From assembly GCA_015657535.1 (NCBI GenBank), contig JADHZB010000104.1, forward strand, positions 1-12,882: a DNA stretch of 12,882 bases. Direction: 5' to 3'. The translations under genes were made by a program, and so were the position numbers. Under the pieces are notes generated by a model, which saw only the letters and a program-made list of their open reading frames with translations, did no database searches and was not told where the DNA came from. Shown piece by piece: positions 1-8,878 of this stretch (the first letter of the stretch is position 1; each line of letters starts with the position of its first letter). Source of the stretch: Nephromyces sp. MM_2019 (lineage: Eukaryota > Apicomplexa > Aconoidasida > Nephromycida).

Positions 1-2382
1 GGGGGGTGCTTGTTTATACCCCCGAGGTGGTGGGGGGAGGTGGAAGTGTGCTCTTCTCTCCACCACCCTGGTTGATCAGATTATCTCTCAGGGAAGAGAA
101 TCTGCCGTGAGTCTAGGGATTAGCGATGTTTGCCCATTGATGTATCAGTTGAGTGGAGAGCACTTCTTTGGGGGGGGGTGTGGCCTCTTTGGGGTTTTGT
201 TTGCGCTGCTAGGTGAAGAGTATGCCATGGCAAGGAGGGAATATTTCAAGGATATAGTAAAGGTAAGGGGGTGGTGGGTGGGAGATGGGTGGGGGGGGTA
301 GTTGGTAATGTGTCGGCGCAGGGGTGTGTGTGTACACGCGTGGCAATGTGTGGGGGTTTATGTATTCGTGTGTAGCTATATGTGAGGGGGGGGGTGTGTG
401 GCAGCGATGAGTATTTCTCACTGGCATTATGTGGCAATGTGTGGATATGTGTGAGTGTGTGAGTTTATGTGAGTGAATGTGTGTGTGTGTGAGTTTATGT
501 GAGTGAATGTGTGAGTGTGTGAGTTTATGTGAGTGAATGTGTGTGTGTATGAGGGTGTGCATGTGTACAGCCTTGTAGAGCTATGGAGGTATGTGCCACA
601 GTGCGTGTTGCTTGTATGTCTGTATACTACGTGCCTGTGCATTGCATACGCCGTGTGTGCAAGAAGACGTCGGTATGTGTGTGATGTCTACACGAGTATA
701 CCCATGCGTCTTGTATGCAGAATATGTGTGTGTGAATTACTGTGTGAGTCTTGTTTAGAAGTCTAGATGGTCGTAAGTCCCTGGTGTGTATGTAGATGAT
801 CATGTGAGCCTCGTGCGTATACAACTGCTTCCTCAAGCCTTGAGTGTGCGTGCAACTGATCCCTCTAGCTTTGTGTGTGTGTTATATGAGTGAAAGAAGC
901 CCCTACTTTCAGGCGTTGAATTACCTTCTCTCAATAAGGGGAGCTAATGGCAACTGGCAGGTTTCTCTTTCAAATACTAGCAGCACTGCCATGAACTTCC
1001 TTCATGGAGCTTGTGGGGCTGTTTTTGTGTTCGCTAGGGCTTTTGAGGTAGGGAAAGGCTATATATGTGTGTGTGTCCGTGTGTACTTCCGAGTGAGTGT
1101 GTGTGTGTTTTTTTTTTTTTCGTCGCTGTATGTGTGTGTGCTGCAATTTTTTGTGTATGAGAATGCTTTGCTAGTTAACTATTGCTTGATGGCTTTCTTC
1201 TGCGTGTGTGCGTAAAGCTGCAGCTACAGCCTATGTGCTCGTCGTTTTCCTCAGGTATTGAAGGATAAGAAGTGGGAGGTGGCCTCCATAGAAGCTGCAG
1301 AGACCGTCTGGAAGATGGCATCTTTACAAAAGTGTGTTGGGCTATTCCACGGTATAGCAGGTTAGTAGGGAACCTCACAGGTTCTCAAGATGTACGTACA
1401 CTACTGAGCATATGAAGCTGGCATAAACATGTGTGTGTCTATGCATTTCTCAGGCAATGGATACGCCTTGCTGGTAGCTTACAAGCTTACCGGAGATGTG
1501 AATTGGCTAAATAGGCTAGTGCGCGTGCTGTATGCTCGTGGGTTTGGGTTGTGTGTGTTTGCGGGGGTGTACTTCTGTGTGTGCTTGAAGCGTGTGTGAT
1601 ATGTGTCGAGTGTGTGGTGTGCTTCATTTGTATATGTAGCATATGGTGCATGTGGTGCGTGCAGATGTCTAATAGTGCTTACACCTACTTTTCTGCATCT
1701 GCAAATCATACTAAAAAGTTTAGAGTTTCGTTTTTTCTTGTGTGTGAGCTTATAGCTTTCCAATTTATACTCAAATGTACAGTATATCATCTTAGTATTT
1801 GTGTGTGAGTGATCTCCATCCTTTCAGTTTCCTTATACATTTGTGTGCAAAACACATTGTTCTCAGGGCTGTAGTGTTGGCTATGGAAGTGCCTTTCGTT
1901 GACAACCAATCTCTTTACTCCGGCCCCTGGAGCCTTGCGAAGGTGCCCCTTTCATTTCTTTGAGGTGCTTTAAAATGAAGTTTAGTGTGTGTGTGTTATG
2001 TGTGTGGTGTGTGTGTGTCGTGTGTTTGGTGTTCATTTATCGTGTGTTAGGTCTGTTTTTCGTGTGTGTGATGTGTGATGAAATCACTTTTATCTGTGCT
2101 TGTGAAGTGTGTGTATGTTTCCACTCTGAGTGTGAGCCTTTTTTTCCAGTTTTTCTGAGTTTTCCTTCTCTTTGCATAAACAATTTCTTCTCTGCAATTC
2201 TTACACTACATTAAATCCCCATTTCTTCATATTTTTCCTTTTGACTTCGTCTAATATTCAGTGTATATACACCTTAAAGCATCAATTTTCTGCAGGGAAC
2301 TGCAGGTTTGGCATGCTTTTTAGTAGACTTGATCTACGACCCCAGTAATTCTGGCTTCCCACTCTTTGAAGCGGAGATATAA
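1..2382 (+). CDS. LanC-like (LANCL/GCL family) protein, 5'-partial, six visible exons
   Basis: Exons read as <1-262, 913-1047, 1255-1360, 1454-1514, 1867-1942 and 2296-2382 (TAA 2380-2382); all join in compatible phase. The left edge of the first exon is unclear, because the frame is open to base 2 but an acceptor may lie anywhere up to about base 79. The product follows the LanC alpha/alpha-barrel repeats in order: CPLMYQL..FFGGGCGLFG, a GNW segment, FLHGACGAVFVF, GLFHGIAGNGYALL, LNRAVVLAMEV and KGTAGLACFLVDL, ending FPLFEAEI as family members end near FP.FE. Bacterial LanC proteins are Zn enzymes of lanthipeptide cyclisation, and eukaryotic LANCL proteins add glutathione to dehydroamino acids. 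Here both Zn cysteines are replaced (Leu in LHGACG, Phe in LFHG) and the AHG-motif His is Cys; only the CHG-motif His remains. Family membership is well supported; catalytic activity is doubtful. Confidence 0.88.
267..298 (+). other. Putative G-quadruplex block at an intron 5' end
   Basis: G runs at 267-271, 276-278, 280-282, 287-289 and 291-298 are separated by loops of 1 to 4 bases, which satisfies the usual G3+N1-7 pattern. The block starts four bases inside the donor of the LanC-like intron and lies on the sense strand, so it could form in the pre-mRNA. Confidence 0.6.
451..540 (+). repeat. 30-bp tandem repeat, three copies
   Basis: Units 451-480, 481-510 and 511-540 share GAGTTTATGTGAGTGAATGT preceded by a TG run. 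Units 1 and 3 are identical and unit 2 differs by one base near its start. It lies in the LanC-like intron 263-912. Confidence 0.9.
1390..1401. repeat. GTGTA-NN-TACAC palindrome, one mismatch
   Basis: ATGTACGTACAC in the 93-base LanC-like intron 1361-1453, 29 bases after the donor. Confidence 0.55.
1515..1866 (+). other. Probable GC-AG intron of the LanC-like gene
   Basis: The reading ...GDVNWLN ends at AAT AG, followed by GCTAGT, and the next exon starts after TTCTCAG at 1867. Using the GC donor gives LNR-AVVLAMEV, which matches the family's L.RA..FA segment with no extra residues. The first GT donor with matching phase (1542) would add nine residues (LVRVLYARG) at a conserved position. The intron is TG-rich at its 5' end. 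Confidence 0.55.
2261..2272. repeat. GTGTA-NN-TACAC palindrome
   Basis: GTGTATATACAC in the last LanC-like intron (1943-2295), 23 bases before its acceptor. Confidence 0.75.
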
Positions 2383-2398
2383 AGAACTTTCCTATTGG

Positions 2399-2410
2399 GT
2401 GTATGTACAC
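2399..2410. repeat. GTGTA-NN-TACAC palindrome after the LanC-like stop
   Basis: GTGTATGTACAC begins 17 bases after the stop codon of the LanC-like gene, so it lies in the 3' flank or 3' UTR. Confidence 0.75.
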
Positions 2411-2913
2411 TCACTGCTTAGTATGAAGATCTCGGGAAGAAGCTTATTTGTAGCGATAAGATGCAGATTAAAGCAACAAGAAGAAGCCAAGGCTGGGAAG
2501 CTAGAGCACTAGTTGCAACACAGAAAACTGCTCTTCAGAAAAGCAAAAAATGCGAATGCTTCAACTCCACTAAGTAACTGATGATGCCTGCAAGAGCTAG
2601 AACGTAAAGATTATGCTAGTTTCGTGTGTGTGCATAAACACGAAGGATTGGGTAAGACTCTCTTGCAATGCAATCTCCGGAAGAAAAAGTAGAGTATTAG
2701 AAGAAGCTGGGCAAAATCAGCGGATTTTATGCTGTTTTTGGATGTGTGCTGGTACACGCAAACGATGTTGACAGAGGTGCACTGATACACGCATAAAAGG
2801 TGATTAAACAGGTGCATATTCACACAAACGGACACACGTGATGCAAGAACTTTGTACCGTGCGCGAGAGCTGTTATGAGCCGCTCGTGTGTGCTTGTTAT
2901 GCCTAGTTCATCT

Positions 2914-2947
2914 AGATAGTCTATTTTCATAGAATCATAGACTAGCT
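2914..2947. repeat. Inverted repeat, 11-bp stem with one mismatch
   Basis: AGATAGTCTAT (2914-2924) and ATAGACTAGCT (2937-2947) are complementary except at one position and enclose a 12-base loop. No U run follows on either strand that would suggest a bacterial-style terminator. Confidence 0.6.
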
Positions 2948-2990
2948 ACCCTCCCGCTATATGTGCACACAGGTTGCTTCCTCTTACGAA

Positions 2991-3042
2991 AAAAAGTGAA
3001 GATTTCTCGCTGGTGTACGTACACCTACTTTCTCCACTTTTT
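2991..3042. repeat. Nested inverted repeat around a 14-bp palindrome
   Basis: The perfect 14-bp palindrome GGTGTACGTACACC (3012-3025) lies between AAAAAGTG (2991-2998) and CACTTTTT (3035-3042), giving nested symmetry that is off centre by about two bases. Confidence 0.65.
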
Positions 3043-3423
3043 GAGTTGTAAAAGTGTGTGTGCGATGGTATGTGTAGAATGGGTATCACAGTGAGTGGAA
3101 ATACACATAGACTGAATTTGGGGGGGTATAAAGTGAAAAAAAAGTGCTAAATTGTATTTTCCCTTCATCTATCTGCACACACACGCTGATTCGCATATGT
3201 GTGTGTGCTTTTTCTTTTGATTTTAGCTTTACACTTGATGTGCGAAGACCATATGAATCTTCTACCTATACGGAATATGGAAAATTTGAAGAATTTTTTT
3301 TCAAAGAAAGTGTTTCAATATGTATGACACGAAGACTGAGCTTTTGTGTGTGTGCGAGGGTTGCATATAGGCCATTTAAACGCAATACAACGTGAAGACT
3401 GACCTTTTTTTTATGTGTGCTTG

Positions 3424-3439
3424 GGGTGTATATACACCC
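3424..3439. repeat. 16-bp perfect palindrome of the GTGTA-NN-TACAC family
   Basis: GGGTGTATATACACCC in the region between the LanC-like and ApiAP2 genes. Confidence 0.75.
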
Positions 3440-3536
3440 AGTAGTTATGCATGCTAATGTGTTTACAGCCGCTCTTTTAAGGTATGTTTTTCACTATTTT
3501 CCACTCAAACTGTGAGGCGAACACTTCAAACTTTAC

Positions 3537-3560
3537 TCTCGCTGCAGAGCGTCAGCGAGA
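3537..3560. repeat. Inverted repeat, 8-bp perfect stem
   Basis: TCTCGCTG (3537-3544) and CAGCGAGA (3553-3560) are exact reverse complements with an 8-base loop. Confidence 0.6.
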
Positions 3561-3869
3561 AGAAATGAAATTTTTTTTGAAATGCTACAGCAAAAGGCTG
3601 ATATGCTCTCATTTCTTTGGATGTTTTTGCATATGAAGGGATGTGAGGTTAAAGCAGAGAAGCTTCCAAGATAAAGGGAGTTTTTGCTCTGAAAATATGC
3701 TTTTCTGTGTGCGTGTTTGCATAATCGAGAGACGAAGTTTTTTTGTGTGTGTACAATCAAGAGATGAGATTCTCTCTGCGTTTGTGTGTTTATCCTGTGA
3801 TTGCGTGTGTGATGTGTATGGTGTGTCCTCCCTCCCCGCCTCATCTCCCTACGGACTCCCCCCCCTTTC

Positions 3870-3883
3870 AGTGTACGTACACT
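3870..3883. repeat. 14-bp perfect palindrome of the GTGTA-NN-TACAC family
   Basis: AGTGTACGTACACT in non-assigned sequence. It is the last copy before a gap of about 2 kb without any. Confidence 0.75.
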
Positions 3884-4240
3884 CACTCTACAATTCGGAT
3901 AACAGCAAAACTCCCTCTAATTCGCTGTTTTTAGAGGATAAATTTCACCGAAAAAGTGGGTTTCTTGGGTTTCTCCAGTATACCTGAATGAATGACATGC
4001 GTGTGTCTTCTTTCAAGAAGGTGATATCCATAGAATCAACAGGAAATCACGTATTTAAGGGGAAGTTTATTCGCACACACATATGTAATCGCAGGCTATA
4101 GAGCCCTATAATGACATGCACAAAGGGTACATAGACATTCACACATGGGGATTGACAAGAATTTATTAAAACAGAACTAAGCGTACACACAAGCGAATAC
4201 GCACAAGCAAAAACACACAACCGTTTAGAAAAGCACTCAC

Positions 4241-4340
4241 GCAAGCACACACACAATCACGCAAGCACACACACAATCACGCAAGCACACACACAATCAC
4301 GCAAGCACACACACAATCACGCAAGCACACACACAATCAC
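4241..4340. repeat. 20-bp tandem array, five perfect copies
   Basis: The unit GCAAGCACACACACAATCAC repeats exactly at 4241, 4261, 4281, 4301 and 4321. Partial unit sequence lies on both sides (CACTCAC before, GCA after). There are no variable spacers, so it is a minisatellite and not a CRISPR array. Confidence 0.95.
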
Positions 4341-4524
4341 GCATGCAAGCTCAGACACGAACTCACACACAACAATTGAGCATTGCGTCTTAACGTATAC
4401 CTGATGCATACGCAACAGGATTAAGATTCAACAGCACTCACACACGGCGGAACTCGCAAACACACACACGGCACGGTTCACTCTGAAGGCGCATTCCTCT
4501 ATGTGTGTGTTCCATGCTTGCTTC

Positions 4525-4818
4525 TCAGCTAAGGAGAGTCTCAAATTTCTCCCCTCTCCACTCGCAACTTCCCACATTTTTCTTAAATAGATGGGGGCTG
4601 CATATATTTAAACTATCCCCAGCAGCCATCCAAAACCCTCCGCACACACACACACACATCGCCCCAGAGAAGCGGTAGAAAAGCAGAAATCCACATTTCC
4701 TCGTTAGTTGAGGGATTTTACCTCTTCTTAGAGTGTGCGGAAATCTCACAAATTCATCCCAAAAAACTCTCAATAAAGCTACTATTTGTGCGTGAAATTC
4801 GTTCCTTCTTAGCTTTGC
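4525..4818 (-). other. Unassigned open frame on the minus strand
   Basis: A frame of 98 codons is open from just after a stop at 4821-4819 to a stop ending at 4525. It reads FVRFPHTLRRGKIP, then a short CVCVCGG tract from a TG run, then MAAGDSLNICSPHLF. It lacks an ATG at a sensible place and resembles no family I recognise. The opposite strand is also open for a similar length here, so openness alone is weak evidence. The CA-rich + strand nearby would suit minus-strand transcription. Confidence 0.18.
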
Positions 4819-5199
4819 TTAAGCAGAGGGTACTGTGAGCTGCTGTATAGATAAAGAGAGAATCTCCTAATACACACACAAGCTAGTAGCAGGCGTTGTA
4901 TATTTTTCCTCTTAAGAAGCGTAGGAGTAAGTTTGAGGCTTTGAAAGCACATATTAGTTCAGTAAGAAGTCAGAAGAAATAAACCGCTAGAAAGCTATGC
5001 TAGAATAGGAAGCATCAACTTCACACGCATATCAACACACAAACACACGCTTTTCAAGCATCTTCCTTCTCTACTTTCTCCTGCACATATATGCGGATGT
5101 AATTTCCTTATAATTCCTGCACAAGAGAATAAACATCAAAAGCTTAAAATAAGTCGTAATTTTGCTATGTGTGTGGGATTGTTGAAGCAATCTTTCATC

Positions 5200-5815
5200 T
5201 CTTTTGCTGAGGAAATTTCTCTCCTCATCTTCATTATCTTCATCCTCATCACATTTCCTCTCATCATTTTCATAGTATTTTCCATCTTCATCTTCAGTCG
5301 AGTTTTTCGTCAAATTCTCTTCTATTTTCCATCATCTGCTTCATCTTCTCTCCCCCCGTTCTTCCCCTCTTCTTCCCCTCTTCTTCCCCACTTTTTCCCA
5401 TCATCTTCATGATATCTACGGATCGCTTAGTGTGCTGCTTAACCGGCCAGCTAACCCCGTAGCACAGACAAAACAGCGGATATCGCTTCGATTGGTGAGT
5501 ATTTATCGGGATGAAGATGACGAGTTCGTGCCGATGATGGTTGAAGAATCCCCAACATTTTTGGACATTGAAGATCGCATAGCGATGACTTGTTGATGTT
5601 TTGTGTTTTGAAGAGGAAGAAGTACATCTGATGCTATTCAAGTGAAGAAAACTTCGGAGAAATTGTGAAGATGAGCGTCGCTTTTGTCAAAGTGATTTAC
5701 ATAGAAATGTGATGGGAAGAGAAAGGAGAAATTTTGGATGAAAAGCATAAAGAAGAAGGAGAGGAGAAGATCAACAAGAAGAAGATGAAGAAAAACTAAA
5801 TTTGTTATACTCTAC
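5200..5815. other. Polypyrimidine-to-polypurine switch region
   Basis: The + strand is strongly pyrimidine-rich from about 5200 to 5410 (TTCATC and TTCTTCCCC units) and becomes purine-rich from about 5506 to 5805 (GAAGATGA and GAAGAAG units). The halves are partly complementary. On the minus strand the left half reads as an acidic Asp/Glu-rich frame (5313-5185), and on the + strand the right half reads as Glu/Lys-rich frames. No gene is claimed. Confidence 0.55.
5431..5596 (+). other. Possible coding exon, unidentified
   Basis: After a long polypyrimidine tract and the acceptor-like CGCTTAG, a frame reads VLLNRPANPVAQTKQRISL, then DEDDEFVPMMVEESPTF and IEDRIAMTC, with a TGA at 5594-5596. An internal CGATTG|GTGAGT looks like a splice donor, so the exon could also end at 5493. 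I recognise no family and found no phase-matched upstream exon. Confidence 0.2.
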
Positions 5816-6036
5816 TGTTTATAGCATTCTGTGGCTAAATTTTTCTCATTAGAGATGCGTGTGTGTGTTTTGTTTAACTGAGAGTTTCCGGGTTTCCTCT
5901 TGCCGCAAAGGCTATGCATGTGCTTACTAGCTGATGCAATCAAGCGTATCAAAGTGTTTCCTTCTGGTGTGTGCACACTAGGAGGACGTCATAAAGTATC
6001 TCTCTTGCATTTCCTGTGTATATGTTTGTATTTCTG

Positions 6037-6277
6037 ATGAAGAAATCTTCTTGCACTTCTTCTGTATCTATGTTTGAAGATGATGAATATGCAGCATTCC
6101 TACTGTTTGAAGATTCCGCTTTTTTTCGACTTTACGTCCTCTTCTTGGACGTTTAATGCTTGGTACAGTGAATTTTTTTCTCAGCTTGTTAGCCTAACCT
6201 GATGAACCTTCTTCTTCACCAGGATTTTGGCTTTAAAATCAAGAAATGCTCTCATTCTTTTAGTTTATGTAGACCCA
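6037..6277 (+). other. Alternative 5' exons for the ApiAP2 gene
   Basis: An ATG at 6037 (another is in frame at 6022) opens a frame reading MKKSSCTSSVSMFEDDEY and ending LYVLFLDV at a TAA (6154-6156). A donor GTTTAA at 6151 is weak, but the 72-base intron to 6222 has a CCTAAC branch-like element and a CTTCTTCTTCACCAG acceptor. The second exon 6223-6277 ends at GTAAGT in phase 1, which matches 7148. In another frame, 6223-6337 is open and ends at GTGAGT in phase 0, which matches 6696. The 5' structure cannot be decided by eye. Confidence 0.3.
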
Positions 6278-6653
6278 GTAAGTAGCTATCTCGCCTTTAA
6301 TTTTCGTGGCGTCTTCAATGTTGATGATTGCAGAAAAGTGAGTCTTTCAGCTTATGTTCTTGCGATTTTTGCTGAAGTGCTTTGTGTGTGCATGTGTGTT
6401 GGTGTATGTGAGTTGGTATGTGCGTCTGTATGTGTGTCTACGTGTGTGGCAGGTATGTTTGGGTAGGTTTGTGTGTCTATGTGTGTACCTGTGTCTGTCT
6501 ATGTGTGTGTATCTCTTTGTGCCTGTGTGTGTGAATATGAACTCACTCCTTATCTCGGACGTTTTTTACACTTCTTGTTAAAGCCTAAGTATGTGTTAAA
6601 AACTCGTTTTTTTATAGTTTTTTGGTAAGAATAAGGTGCATGTAGATGATGCT

Positions 6654-6671
6654 GGAGTGTACGTACACTCC
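6654..6671. repeat. 18-bp perfect palindrome, longest of the GTGTA-NN-TACAC family
   Basis: GGAGTGTACGTACACTCC lies 24 bases before the candidate ApiAP2 exon that begins at 6696 and 30 bases before the ATG at 6702. Its position could be in a promoter, 5' UTR or intron, depending on which 5' model is right. Confidence 0.8.
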
Positions 6672-6701
6672 GTGTGTGAAAGCTGTTGTATTCAGGCCAT
6701 A

Positions 6702-8839
6702 ATGAGCCTAATAAACTGGGCTAATCCCCTGGTCTCGATGGTTCCATTTAAGATGTGTGTATCATGCACCCCTTCTTGGACTTCTCGTTGGTTTGGAACG
6801 AAGCGGGTAGCTCAAAGGCAGCGTGAGTATTCATGAAGAGTGTGTGTGTGAGTCGCTGTGTGAGATGGTTGATGTGTGTGATCGGCCTAGTATATGATTG
6901 GGTTGGTATGTGATTGGGTTGCTGTGTGTCATCGGGTTGATATGCGCCATTGTATTTTTGTGGGTTGTTTTGTGCTTGTGAGTGTGTTTTGCTGTATGTT
7001 TATGCTTGTGTGTGTATACTTGAGCATACTCTTGTTGTCGCTCCCACTCTTCTGCGTGTGTGTGCTTATTTGTTGTTGCTCTAGAATTTGACTGGCGTTC
7101 TCTCATTTCCTCTACTTTCTCTTCTGCTAAACTTACCTCCTCTTCAGGTCATCGGATGAAGATAGTTCATCCCAAACAAACCACCTTTTCACCAGAAATG
7201 ATTGCTACAAACTCTAGTCGCCCTCCTCCTCTTCCTCTTTCTCTGTTAGCTAATTCTACAGTGAAAAAGATTGTATACAGTAAATCAGCAGAAGACTTGA
7301 ATCTCGCATCTCAGATCGACTGGGATAAATATAGAAGCGAAGTAGCCGGTGTTCGGTCGGTTTGTGTGTGTGTGTGTGTGGTATGCTTTAGTTGGTGTAA
7401 AATCCATTGTTTGGTTTTGAGTTTGGGTTGATCTCTCAGTGTGTGTGAGTGTGTTCCTGAGTACGTGCCATGATGGATGCCTGAGTGTATATCTTCTGGA
7501 GAGTATCGCTGAGTGTGTGTTTGCTTTAACCTGTGCCTTCTTGAGTGTGTCACTGAGCATGATTTTACCTCAGTGTACTTTGCCACAGTGTGTGTTTCTG
7601 TGTGCGTGTATATACTGTGTAGCGTGAGTCTTGCTTATCATTGTGGCGAGATTACTTGTGTGTGTGCTGTTTTTAAGATTTTAACCGCATCTAGTCTTGT
7701 TTAGACAAGCACTCTAACACGATTTGCAGGCGATTTGCTGAACTCCAAGAGAAGGAGGTTTCAGTAGCTTCAGCATAGCATGCTTCTTCAGGTAGCCTCA
7801 CACACACACTAGTTGATTCAATGCTGGAAATTTGTCTAGTGTTTTAGGAGGTGTACTTACACTCAATGGTGCTTTCAAAGACGCCTGTGAGTGTCTTCCA
7901 TGGACAATAGAGTGCAGGAATGAAGGACTAAGCATGGAGTATATACAGTGTGCAGTGTGTGTGAGTTTTTTCCCGTTGATAGTATGACAGTGTGTGTGTG
8001 TGTGTGTGACGTTTAGGTGGCATCCTAATGGGAGTTGGAGGGTGCAGTTTTGTCGGAGGAACTACGAGCACAACTTTTTTGTGTTTTGCAGCTGCTATTT
8101 CAGGTGTGTGTTTGTGCAGGCAGTGTGTGCGTGGAATGTATAGTTTGTCTGGCTTCTGATTGCTACAGTAGTACTGTGTGTGTGTAGTGCAATAGCCCAC
8201 TGCCTTGTTCCTTTTACTCTGTATGTACATCGTGTGCGATAACATTGCTTCTTCTCTTATATCCACATGCCTCTAATCGTAGCTTTGAGTAAACGAAGAC
8301 TCCTCTTTGAAGGCATTACATGTGAATGGAGTGTATGCGCACTTGATTTCGCTTTGCACACACACTTTACGCTGCTTGCTTATCTTCACTGAGTCTTTTT
8401 AAGGAAGCGCTCATTAGACTCTTTTGAGATGGCATTATAAGCTTGTGCACACACGCAAACACGCACACACAAATATAGGCCCACACTATGCGCATAACAC
8501 GCATCACACACACAAATATACACGCACACAAAGATACACGGAAACGCACACATATCACACACACCATGCGCACTAAGCACGCACACATTGATAAGCCAAT
8601 ATGGGTAGTAGGTGATTTTGCATCAACTCATGCCTATTTGTTAACAAGATCACACGCTTATGCACAGATTTCCTGTGTGTGTGCAGGGTTTCCCTCTATG
8701 GGTTTACTGAAGCCAAGAGATTAGCCATCGCCTATAGAAAGCGATTGGAGTGCGAGTGGGAGATGCTGAAGAAAGTCTGGGAGCATATGGATGCGTGAGT
8801 ATATGCATTAATGTGTGTGCGCGTGTGTGTGTGCGTGTG

Positions 8840-8878
<39 letters not shown>

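Larger units (their letters stand above)
263..912 (+). other. LanC-like intron, TG-rich
   Basis: A 650-base phase-0 intron with donor AAG|GTAAGG and acceptor CTTTCAG|G. Joining its flanks gives the continuous family segment FKDIVK-ALNYLLSIRG, so no exon is missing inside it. It holds a G-rich block at the donor, a 30-bp tandem repeat and long TG-biased sequence. Open frames inside it (for example 533-766, Cys/Val-rich) are translations of TG repeats. Confidence 0.8.
2411..4046. other. Non-assigned region between genes
   Basis: No supportable gene was found. The region holds three palindromes of the GTGTA-NN-TACAC type, hairpins at 2914-2947 and 3537-3560, and two weak tandem duplications (about 2749-2815 and 3329-3434). 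A few open frames of 30 to 60 codons, such as 3226-3395 on the + strand following an acceptor-like TTGATTTTAG, have no recognisable homology or phase-matched partner exon. The start of the region probably includes the 3' UTR of the LanC-like gene. Confidence 0.5.
4047..5160. other. CA-rich non-assigned region
   Basis: CA dinucleotide runs dominate the + strand from about 4070 to 4480, with more at 4641-4660, 4871-4880 and 5030-5050. Because TG lies on the sense strand of introns in the three recognised genes, this polarity would fit a minus-strand transcript, but no homologous exon supports that. The tandem array at 4241-4340 is listed separately. Confidence 0.45.

Noticed and set aside
209..642. 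Minus-strand frames rich in His/Thr/Ser (IHSHKLTHTHIHSH type)
   Set aside because: These are translations of TG/CA repeats inside a well-supported + strand intron. The same applies to similar frames at 6831-7106, 8704-9153, 9302-9658 and 12420-12638.
2423..2512. Short frame MKISGRSLFVAIRCRL of 29 codons after the LanC-like gene
   Set aside because: It is very short, lies in the probable 3' UTR, and another frame here is equally open. No homology is recognised.
4241..4340. CRISPR-like array
   Set aside because: Units are contiguous with no spacers, and the context is eukaryotic.
4917..4982. Basic peptide KRRSKFEALKAHISS ending in SQKK, resembling a terminal exon
   Set aside because: Only 21 codons after an acceptor-like CTTAAG, with no upstream partner exon identified.
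5071..5313. Minus-strand acidic frame (TEDEDGKYYENDERKCDEDE)
   Set aside because: It is the reverse of a TTCATC-type low-complexity tract. Acidic character follows from the repeat composition, and no flanking exon or start supports it.
7282..7330. Resemblance of IDWDKYRSEVAG to the IDW..Y motif of ATP synthase subunit d
   Set aside because: The match is a few residues only, and the same segment continues directly into an AP2 domain.
7730..7778. Possible terminal exon after 7348 or 7355 (tails GDLLNSKRRRFQ or RRFAELQEKEVSVASA)
   Set aside because: Both are in phase, but they end the protein just where GVR continues into WHPNGSWRVQF at 8017, which makes a complete AP2 domain. Alternative splicing remains possible.
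8018..8107. Hydrophobic Gly-rich frame GGILMGVGGCSFVGG suggesting a membrane segment
   Set aside because: The other + frame of the same bases reads WHPNGSWRVQF, an AP2 sheet that joins flanking exons in phase; the hydrophobic frame is its shadow.
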